A DNA stretch of 11,386 nucleotides from Euryarchaeota archaeon UBA486 (lineage in GTDB: Archaea; Thermoplasmatota; Poseidoniia; Poseidoniales; Poseidoniaceae), in NCBI GenBank assembly GCA_002497765.1, contig DAET01000023.1:1-11386 (forward strand), given 5' to 3'. The notes beneath the pieces were generated by a model, which made no database searches, was not told where the DNA came from, and worked only from the letters and a program-made list of their open reading frames with translations. This document shows, piece after piece, positions 1-4,840 of the stretch. Made by a program: the position numbers and the translations under genes. Positions within the stretch are counted from its first letter, which is position 1. Each line of letters begins with the position of its first letter.

Positions 1-195
1 TACCACCATCACCGCACGGGGGAGGACAACGGGGATGCCCATCTGAAACGGCAACTGCTGGGTCAGCAGGTCACGATGCCGGTGCGCGACGGACGCTTGC
101 ATTTGGGGACGTGGGAGCAGATTCACTACGCCGAGTTTGACGGTCAGCGCAACAAACGCATTCTGGTGAAGGTCGTCGGGGTGATGGCTGAGTGA
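1..195 (+). CDS. YjbQ/UPF0047 family protein, C-terminal part (5' truncated)
   Basis: The frame is open from the window edge and encodes 64 residues plus a TGA stop. The segment contains Y-H-H near its start, then D-A-H-L-K, L-L-G, V-x-V-x-D-G-R-L-x-L-G-T-W-x-x-I and a final E-F-D-G-x-R-x-x-R-x-L-V stretch. This order is the conserved C-terminal half of the YjbQ/UPF0047 family, whose members are about 135-140 residues, so roughly half the protein is missing to the left. Some family members have thiamine-phosphate synthase activity in vitro, but the physiological role is unsettled, so I give no gene name. The stop codon overlaps the GTG start of the downstream thioesterase gene, which suggests one transcript and translational coupling. 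The family call is from recalled motifs and is fairly secure. Confidence 0.8.
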   Translation, partial: YHHHRTGEDNGDAHLKRQLLGQQVTMPVRDGRLHLGTWEQIHYAEFDGQRNKRILVKVVGVMAE

Positions 196-608
196 CGCTC
201 TCTTCACCGCCGGAGATGATCGGCTACATGGCGGAGTTGGGCGTGGAGCGCACCCTGTGGACACCAGGTGCCTCAAGGCTGGAGCTGACGCTGACGGAAG
301 ACCACCTCAACAAGGGCGGTGTGGCCCACGGGGGCATCCACATGATGCTGCTCGATTCAGCCTTGGGCAGTGCGCTCGTGGCGTCCCTGAAGGTGGAGGA
401 ATGGTGTGCGACGGCGCAACTCTCCACGAGTTTCCTCGCTGCTGCCCGACCCGGTGAACGCATGGTGGCGGAAGGGCGCGTCGTGCGACGCGGAAAGAAC
501 GTAGCCCACCTGGCGGGCGAGGTCAAGGTGGGCGAGCGGCTGGTGGCCAGTGCGACGGGTACATGGGCGATTTGGTCGAGCCGACCGCCTTCGCTCTCGA
601 AGGACTGA
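192..608 (+). CDS. PaaI-type hotdog-fold thioesterase
   Basis: The 138-residue product has the size of a single hotdog domain. Residues 39-60 contain the family signature: H-L-N, then G-V-A-H-G-G-I, then an L-L-D helix turn with Asp55 as the likely catalytic acid, followed by a small-residue G-S-A segment. Residues 77-112 give the expected strands (Q-L-S-T-S-F, R-P-G-E-R, then V-x-R-R-G-K-N-V-A). Relatives hydrolyse acyl- or phenylacetyl-CoA thioesters; the substrate here cannot be told. The GTG start at 192 overlaps the preceding TGA stop and has a GGTGAT ribosome site at 180-185, six bases upstream. An in-frame ATG at 216 abuts GGAG with no spacing and is less likely. The gene ends 16 bp from the convergent zinc-ribbon gene. 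Confidence 0.85.
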   Translation: MTLSSPPEMIGYMAELGVERTLWTPGASRLELTLTEDHLNKGGVAHGGIHMMLLDSALGSALVASLKVEEWCATAQLSTSFLAAARPGERMVAEGRVVRRGKNVAHLAGEVKVGERLVASATGTWAIWSSRPPSLSKD

Positions 609-624
609 GGCGAGCTATCCTCTG

Positions 625-1347
625 TCAGGGATGGATGGTCAGCATCAAAAACGACATCATGGCAAAAAAGGCAAAGGTCAGGACGCCCGAAATCTTGGCT
701 CCAGCAAGGAGTTCACTGTCGTGATCGCCTGATCCGTCCAACCCCATGGTCGTGATGACCAAGACGGTCCCAAACGGGAGGAACAACATGAAAATGTACG
801 CTCCGGTACCCACCTCGTTGCACTCCCTGAACGCAGGATGACGGCACCAATCAAGGACGGACGGGACGATGATCGAGACGGGCATCATGAGGAGCGGCAG
901 CACGATGGCCAGGTAGAACTTGGTTCCGAACCCGGGCGCGACGTCGAAGGAAGAAGGGTCTGCCATTAAATCGAAGTCAGCGTCTGACTCGAGCGTCGAA
1001 TTTGGATAGGCTTGGTCGCCAAACAGACGGCCTCGATTTCGAACGACGTCGGTCAAGGCCACCACCAAGATGCCCGCAAAGCACAACAGTTGGGCCAGCA
1101 TGTCATACAAGTCGTTGACATCGAAGAGATGGTCCCGAAGCCAGCGATTGTTCGCCCACAACTGGTAGGCGAGGAACATCAAGAAGAACCCGAGTTTTTT
1201 GTTGAACCAACCGGGTGTATTCACGACGCGTGGTTCGAATTTCAGCGTGATAAGATTGTTGCATTTGGGGCATTCCACCTGTCCGTTTTTCCGTGGAACA
1301 CTGAGTTTTTGTCCGCACTCGCCACACTCAATGACGATACGGACCAT
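625..1347 (-). CDS. Zinc-ribbon multi-pass membrane protein of unknown function
   Basis: The product is 240 residues. Residues 8-29 form a zinc ribbon of two C-x-x-C knuckles (Cys8, Cys11, Cys26, Cys29), with G-Q-K-L-S-V-P after the first pair, as in short zinc-ribbon domains of many archaeal and bacterial membrane proteins. Hydrophobic segments follow near 50-64, 83-100, 144-164, 182-200 and 215-237. An acidic loop of about 110-140 lies between the second and third. The ribbon would be expected on the cytoplasmic side. No enzymatic motif is visible, and I do not recognise a characterised family. A second protein with the same plan lies at 7277-7840. The gene is last in the leftward group and has its own TATA-like element 27 bases upstream of the ATG, so it may be transcribed independently. 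Confidence 0.8.
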   Translation of the reverse strand: MVRIVIECGECGQKLSVPRKNGQVECPKCNNLITLKFEPRVVNTPGWFNKKLGFFLMFLAYQLWANNRWLRDHLFDVNDLYDMLAQLLCFAGILVVALTDVVRNRGRLFGDQAYPNSTLESDADFDLMADPSSFDVAPGFGTKFYLAIVLPLLMMPVSIIVPSVLDWCRHPAFRECNEVGTGAYIFMLFLPFGTVLVITTMGLDGSGDHDSELLAGAKISGVLTFAFFAMMSFLMLTIHP

Positions 1348-1368
1348 GAAAGAAATATCATCTCGGTT

Positions 1369-1379
1369 CTATTTATCCA
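1369..1379 (-). promoter_or_regulatory. TATA-like element of the zinc-ribbon gene (625-1347)
   Basis: On the minus strand this reads GGATAAATAGA and is centred about 27 bases upstream of the ATG at 1347. This is where an archaeal TATA box sits relative to the transcription start. No Shine-Dalgarno sequence precedes the ATG, so a leaderless transcript starting at or next to the ATG is inferred. Confidence 0.5.
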
Positions 1380-1435
1380 TTCTGCATTAACAAAGCAAGG
1401 TTCCTACAACGAGGTTGGTGGCCACCGAGCAAACA

Positions 1436-2299
1436 TCACCAGAACTTTTCTTCCTGTGGTGCTTCGTCCCCAGTCTCTTCGCGTTTCTCATAGTGCCACC
1501 AAGGCGTGGGAGCCTCGATTCCTGCAAGACGTTGAACCTTGGCGTAGACGAACCAAACGGGGACGAACACGAAGAGATAACCGCCGAGGATGATTCCAGC
1601 GAAGAAAAACAAGACATACACACCTTCCAAAACGCCGTCCCATCCTTGGACGTGGACGGCCTGCGAGGGTTGGTCCGGATTGACATACAGTGCGACCGAA
1701 GCTTTCTCAAGCCAGTACCCTTCAGTCTCCGCCCAGTCGTCGTCGAGCACGCTGTAGTCTTTCGTTGTGTAATTCTGACCCTCGTAGGCATAGGCTACGG
1801 AGACGTATGTGTAGTGGCTGCAACTCGAATCTCCGTCAACACCGGAGCCCGAGCAATCGTCGACTTCTCTTGCATCAATGACGTTCCCTTGAACCTCATC
1901 CCAGTTCGCAGAATCAATTTGGGTCAGGACGGCGCTGAGATTGAACAAGATGAAGACCATCAAGAAAAGAACGGCAATGCCAACGATGCTGGCAGCTGAG
2001 AAGGCGATGATGCCAGGGCTTGGGTCGGCCACCGGCGTCCAGTTTGATCGTGGTGTTCGTGGTTTTTCCCGAAACGTGCCATCACCCAAGGACTCGTAGT
2101 GCTCATTCAATTCATCCATTCGCTTTTCTGGGTCCAAAAAAACAGCACCGAAGGGACCGGTAAGTTCCTGTCCATCCTCCGTGCGAACGGTGAACTGGTC
2201 GGCATCATCGTCGATACTGATGATGGTAGCGATGTACATGAGGTCGCCCGTTTGGAAACCGACGACCCTGCCGATGTCAGGGTCCACCTTCTCCTCCAT
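1436..2299 (-). CDS. DUF3592-like membrane protein with N-terminal Tudor/SH3-like segment
   Basis: The product is 287 residues. Residues 13-56 (G-D-L-M-Y-I-A-T-I-I-S-I-D ... F-T-V-R-T-E-D-G-Q-E-L) look like a small beta-barrel of the Tudor/SH3 type. A transmembrane segment spans about 97-125. An extra-membrane domain (130-220) opens with W-D-E-V-Q-G-N-V-I-D-A and continues V-A-Y-A-Y-E-G-Q-N-Y and Y-V-N-P-D-Q-P, the pattern of DUF3592 domains, which are usually framed by two helices. The second helix is about 224-253 and is followed by an acidic tail. Cys149 and Cys160 inside this domain could form a disulfide if it is exported. Function is unknown. The gene lies 78 bp downstream of lipB on the same strand and 88 bp before the zinc-ribbon gene. 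A weak TATA-like CATAACTA lies about 27 bases before the ATG. Confidence 0.75.
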   Translation of the reverse strand: MEEKVDPDIGRVVGFQTGDLMYIATIISIDDDADQFTVRTEDGQELTGPFGAVFLDPEKRMDELNEHYESLGDGTFREKPRTPRSNWTPVADPSPGIIAFSAASIVGIAVLFLMVFILFNLSAVLTQIDSANWDEVQGNVIDAREVDDCSGSGVDGDSSCSHYTYVSVAYAYEGQNYTTKDYSVLDDDWAETEGYWLEKASVALYVNPDQPSQAVHVQGWDGVLEGVYVLFFFAGIILGGYLFVFVPVWFVYAKVQRLAGIEAPTPWWHYEKREETGDEAPQEEKFW

Positions 2300-2377
2300 G
2301 CGTCATCTTTCCGTGGATTCCTAGTTATGGCTTTCTCCGCCAAAGTCTTCCAAGCCGCTGGAGGCGCCGTTCCTCCA

Positions 2378-2992
2378 TCAAGCCTCAAGGGTCGAGCGCA
2401 CAACAAGAAGAAGCGATTGAACAAAGGCTTCAGGAGGAACATCGTAGCCGAGTTGTGCGAGCGAAGTTGTGGTATCGGCAGCCAGTCCACACCCGGCCAC
2501 GCCTTCCACTCGCCCTGCTGGTGTGTTGAGGTTGACGGAGAACCCGTGGCGTGAAACCCAGCGAAGGAAGGAAAGGCCGATGCTGCAGACTTTGCGACCG
2601 TCGACCCAAACGCCCTGCATCCGGTTGTCTCGCTCACCTTTCACGCCGAACGTTGCCAGCGCCTCAATCAGCCAATCCTCGATGATGTGGATGATGTCGG
2701 CCACCGAGCCTTCGCCCTCACGTTCGCCCCACTTCACGATGGGGTAGCCCACCACTTGGCCGGGGCCGTGCCAGGTCAGACCGCCGCCTCGGTCCACGGC
2801 CACGGTTGTGTAGTCGCTTGGAGGCCGAACGCCATCGTTGCGGGCACGGGGTCCGACGGTGACCACTTCGGGGTGTGACAAAATGAGCAACGTATCCGGA
2901 ATGGTTCCCTCAATGCGCTGGTGTTGCAGTTCTTTCATGAGCGCCTGCGCTTCCTCGTAGCGAACTTCGCCGAGGATGCGAACGTCCAACAT
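2378..2992 (-). CDS. lipB: Lipoyl(octanoyl) transferase LipB
   Basis: LipB transfers the octanoyl group from octanoyl-ACP to a lysine of lipoyl domains (E2 or GcvH) as the first step of protein lipoylation in the cytoplasm. At 204 residues it has the usual length. The signature R-G-G-G-L-T-W-H-G-P-G-Q-V-V-G-Y-P is at 68-84. The catalytic lysine is Lys134 in G-R-K-V-C-S-I-G, and the acyl-accepting cysteine is Cys168 in A-G-C-G-L, matching Lys135 and Cys169 of the E. coli enzyme. The ATG is 12 bp after the dut stop. A GAGGA site overlapping that stop sits nine bases upstream, so dut and lipB are probably co-transcribed. LipB is common in bacteria and less so in archaea. A dihydrolipoamide dehydrogenase gene lies at the right edge of the window, so the lipoylation substrate pathway is present. 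Confidence 0.95.
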   Translation of the reverse strand: MLDVRILGEVRYEEAQALMKELQHQRIEGTIPDTLLILSHPEVVTVGPRARNDGVRPPSDYTTVAVDRGGGLTWHGPGQVVGYPIVKWGEREGEGSVADIIHIIEDWLIEALATFGVKGERDNRMQGVWVDGRKVCSIGLSFLRWVSRHGFSVNLNTPAGRVEGVAGCGLAADTTTSLAQLGYDVPPEAFVQSLLLVVRSTLEA

Positions 2993-3004
2993 TCCATCAC
3001 GTCC

Positions 3005-3472
3005 TCAGAACTTGCCCGACGAACCAAAACCGCCCTCGCCCCGGACAGTTTGGTCCAGTCCTTCTATGGTGGTCTCTCTGAGGGTCACAAGAGGTACGGG
3101 GGCGAACAAGAGTTGGGCCACGCGCTCACCGGCTGCCACGGTGAACGAATCACCTTCGCCAATCCACGTGGCCAGGACCTTGAGTTCACCTCGGTAGTCC
3201 GAATCAATGGTGCCCAGGCCGTTGGGCATGATCATGCCCTTTTTTCCGAGGGATGAACGGCAGCGGATTTGGCCCTCCCAGCCTTCGGGAATGGCCGCCG
3301 CCCATCCCGTGGAAATCAGGACGCTCTTCCCTTTGGGGACGATCGTCTCCTCGATGGCATAGAGATCCCAGCCCGCCGCTTGGGCAGATCCTTGGGTCGG
3401 GAGCACGGCGCGTTCATCAAGCCGGGCAAATGGAATTTCAAGCGAAATCCGGTCCATGGAACCACTCATCAT
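3005..3472 (-). CDS. dut: Trimeric dUTPase (deoxyuridine 5'-triphosphate nucleotidohydrolase)
   Basis: Dut hydrolyses dUTP to dUMP and pyrophosphate, keeping uracil out of DNA and supplying dUMP for dTMP. With the start at 3472 the product is 155 residues, typical of the trimeric family. All five motifs are present in order: A-G-W-D-L-Y-A (34-40), R-S-S-L-G-K-K-G (72-79), N-G-L-G-T-I-D-S-D-Y-R-G-E-L (84-97), E-R-V-A-Q-L-L-F (116-123) and the C-terminal P-loop-like R-G-E-G-G-F-G-S-S-G (144-153). Two adjacent ATG codons (3472 and 3469) are possible starts, as is one at 3457. Upstream in-frame sequence to 3583 is AT-rich, lacks family similarity and overlaps the promoter region, so I excluded it. 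It is the first gene of the leftward group and is divergent from nrdBA. Confidence 0.95.
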   Translation of the reverse strand: MMSGSMDRISLEIPFARLDERAVLPTQGSAQAAGWDLYAIEETIVPKGKSVLISTGWAAAIPEGWEGQIRCRSSLGKKGMIMPNGLGTIDSDYRGELKVLATWIGEGDSFTVAAGERVAQLLFAPVPLVTLRETTIEGLDQTVRGEGGFGSSGKF

Positions 3473-3492
3473 ACAGCCCTTTTTGACTGTTG

Positions 3493-3503
3493 GGATAATG
3501 TAA
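3493..3503 (-). promoter_or_regulatory. TATA-like element of dut
   Basis: On the minus strand this reads TTACATTATCC, centred about 25-27 bases upstream of the dut ATG at 3472. Only a weak AGGG precedes the start, so a leaderless or very short leader transcript is plausible. Confidence 0.35.
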
Positions 3504-3521
3504 GATTTCACCAACATTCGG

Positions 3522-3539
3522 TTCCAGTGGAAAAGAAGG
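3522..3539 (+). promoter_or_regulatory. ORB-like element (candidate Orc1/Cdc6 binding site)
   Basis: The sequence TTCCAGTGGAAAAGAAGG contains the palindromic core TTCCAGTGGAA followed by a purine/G-rich flank. As I recall them, archaeal origin recognition boxes in Pyrococcus and haloarchaea have the form TTCCAGTGGAAAC-GAA-GGGG. The element lies in the dut/nrdB divergent region, about 20 bp upstream of the dut TATA-like element. A tract that is 33/40 A+T (3541-3580) begins two bases downstream. I found only one clear copy; origins usually have several, and no orc1/cdc6 gene is in the window. It may be a minimal origin, an outlying box or an initiator-controlled promoter site. Confidence 0.4.
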
Positions 3540-3540
3540 T

Positions 3541-3580
3541 GATTTTGATATGAAAAATGCAATTTTACAGAAAAAAATAA
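3541..3580. other. AT-rich tract, possible DNA-unwinding element
   Basis: A+T makes up 33 of 40 bases, including GATTTTGATATG, AATTTTAC and a run of A, in a window that is otherwise GC-leaning. It adjoins the ORB-like element and lies in the middle of the dut/nrdB intergenic region. It could be a duplex-unwinding element or simply promoter DNA. It encodes no convincing peptide. Confidence 0.35.
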
Positions 3581-3677
3581 CATCGGTGTTCTTACACTTA
3601 AATCGTTGTACTGCGTCCATGCGTGAGTGCCCTCAAACGCTCCAAAAACCGTTCAGTTTAATCTCGCCGAGGGGGGA

Positions 3678-3688
3678 TAGATTATAGG
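3678..3688 (+). promoter_or_regulatory. Candidate TATA-like element of nrdBA
   Basis: TAGATTATAGG follows a purine-rich GAGGGGGGA run that could act as a BRE. It is centred near 3683, which predicts transcription starting near 3709 and a leader of about 35 nt holding the nrdB ribosome site. An alternative AT-rich stretch is at 3655-3663 (AGTTTAATC). Confidence 0.35.
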
Positions 3689-3731
3689 CGTCCTACGATG
3701 GAGGAGAAATTCCAGCGCGTCTGTAATTCAC

Positions 3732-3737
3732 GGAGGG
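3732..3737 (+). promoter_or_regulatory. nrdB ribosome binding site
   Basis: GGAGGG lies one base before an ATG at 3739 and seven bases before a second in-frame ATG at 3745. Normal Shine-Dalgarno spacing therefore favours 3745 as the nrdB start. Confidence 0.65.
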
Positions 3738-3744
3738 TATGAGT

Positions 3745-4779
3745 ATGGTTATTGAGCACAGCAAGGACGACGGCCTCAACATTGACTTGACGAAGGAGCA
3801 CGTTGAACCCATGCTTCAAGAGAACCTTGACCGTTTCGTTTTGTTCCCCATCGAACACGATGACATTTGGGCCATGTACAAACAGGAGCAAGCCTCGTTC
3901 TGGACCGCTGAAGAGATCGACCTGGCCGAGGACCTCAAGGACTGGAAGAACCTCAACAAGGACGAGAAGCACTTCATCAAGCACATCCTGGCGTTCTTTG
4001 CTGCCAGCGACGGCATCGTCAACGAAAACCTCGTGATGAACTTCTCCAACGAAGTGTGCTGGCCCGAAGCTCGTGCCTTCTACGGATTCCAAATCATGAT
4101 GGAGAACATCCACGCTGAAACGTACTCCCTGCTCATCGACACCTACATTGAGGACGAGAAGGAGAAGGACCACTTGTTCAAGGCCCTCGAGACCGTCCCC
4201 TCGGTCCAGAAAAAGGGCGACTGGGCCCTCAAGTGGCTCTCTCGCAAGCGAGGCTCCTTCGCCGAGCGCTTGGTGGCCTTCGCAGCTGTTGAAGGCATCT
4301 TCTTCTCCGGCTCGTTCTGTGCCATCTTCTGGCTCAAGAAGCGAGGCTTGATGCCCGGTTTGACCTTCTCCAACGAACTCATTTCTCGCGACGAAGGGCT
4401 CCACTGCGACTTCGCCTGTTTGCTCCACAACAAGCTCCTTCGTGGTGCTGGTGAGAACGTCATCCGCCGTATCATCGCAGAAGCCGTTGATATTGAGATT
4501 GAATTCGTCACCAAGGCGCTGCCCGTGAATCTCATCGGCATGAACGCTGACCTGATGACGCAGTACATTCAGTTCGTTGCCGACCGTCTTTTGATCCAGT
4601 TGAACTGCTCCAAGATCTACAACGTTGGTAATCCGTTCCCGTGGATGGAGATGATCTCCATGCAGGGCAAGACCAACTTCTTCGAGAAGCGCGTCGCTGA
4701 ATACCAGAAGGCCGGTGTCATGGACAGCGCCTCCCTTGGAAGTGTCCAACAGCGATTTTCTGTGGACGAAGACTTTTGA
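3745..4779 (+). CDS. nrdB: Class I ribonucleotide reductase small (beta, R2) subunit, eukaryote-like
   Basis: R2 houses the diiron-tyrosyl radical cofactor that starts ribonucleotide reduction in the alpha subunit; cofactor assembly needs oxygen. The product is 344 residues from ATG 3745 (346 from 3739). Numbering from 3745, the metal ligands are Asp89, Glu120, Glu183, Glu217, His123 and His220, and the radical Tyr127 follows in E-N-I-H-A-E-T-Y. The spacing matches mouse R2 (Asp139, Glu170, His173, Tyr177, Glu233, Glu267, His270) residue for residue. Long blocks match animal R2, for example F-F-A-A-S-D-G-I-V-N-E-N-L-V and I-S-R-D-E-G-L-H-C-D-F-A-C-L. The C-terminal F-S-V-D-E-D-F resembles human F-T-L-D-A-D-F, the tail that docks on R1. 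nrdA follows 61 bp downstream, so the two form an operon. Confidence 0.97.
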   Translation: MVIEHSKDDGLNIDLTKEHVEPMLQENLDRFVLFPIEHDDIWAMYKQEQASFWTAEEIDLAEDLKDWKNLNKDEKHFIKHILAFFAASDGIVNENLVMNFSNEVCWPEARAFYGFQIMMENIHAETYSLLIDTYIEDEKEKDHLFKALETVPSVQKKGDWALKWLSRKRGSFAERLVAFAAVEGIFFSGSFCAIFWLKKRGLMPGLTFSNELISRDEGLHCDFACLLHNKLLRGAGENVIRRIIAEAVDIEIEFVTKALPVNLIGMNADLMTQYIQFVADRLLIQLNCSKIYNVGNPFPWMEMISMQGKTNFFEKRVAEYQKAGVMDSASLGSVQQRFSVDEDF

Positions 4780-4824
4780 ACCGTACGCGGACAAAGAAAG
4801 ATATCACGCACTCAAATGAACATC

Positions 4825-4832
4825 GGAGGAGG
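4825..4832 (+). promoter_or_regulatory. nrdA ribosome binding site
   Basis: GGAGGAGG lies eight bases before the ATG at 4841. This favours 4841 over the in-frame ATG at 4847, even though 4847 aligns with the first methionine of human RRM1. Confidence 0.75.
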
Positions 4833-4840
4833 ATTGAATC

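Noticed and set aside
216..218. ATG as the start of the hotdog thioesterase
   Set aside because: GGAG directly abuts it without spacing, while the GTG at 192 has a well-placed GGTGAT and overlaps the previous stop.
1232..1240. GGTTCGAAT, resembling a tRNA T-arm
   Set aside because: No acceptor stem, anticodon arm or D-arm can be built around it, and it lies inside the zinc-ribbon coding region.
1012..1593. 193-codon plus-strand open frame across two minus-strand genes
   Set aside because: It runs over the 3' end of the DUF3592-like gene and the 5' part of the zinc-ribbon gene, and the product shows no coherent domain. Other plus-strand frames at 1415-1999 and 2099-2554 were rejected likewise.
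3473..3583. 37-residue N-terminal extension of dUTPase
   Set aside because: The segment is AT-rich, covers the ORB-like site and the TATA-like element, and has no counterpart in dUTPases.
3682..4794. 370-codon open frame on the minus strand opposite nrdB
   Set aside because: It is a mirror of the strongly conserved NrdB frame and shows no recognisable motifs.
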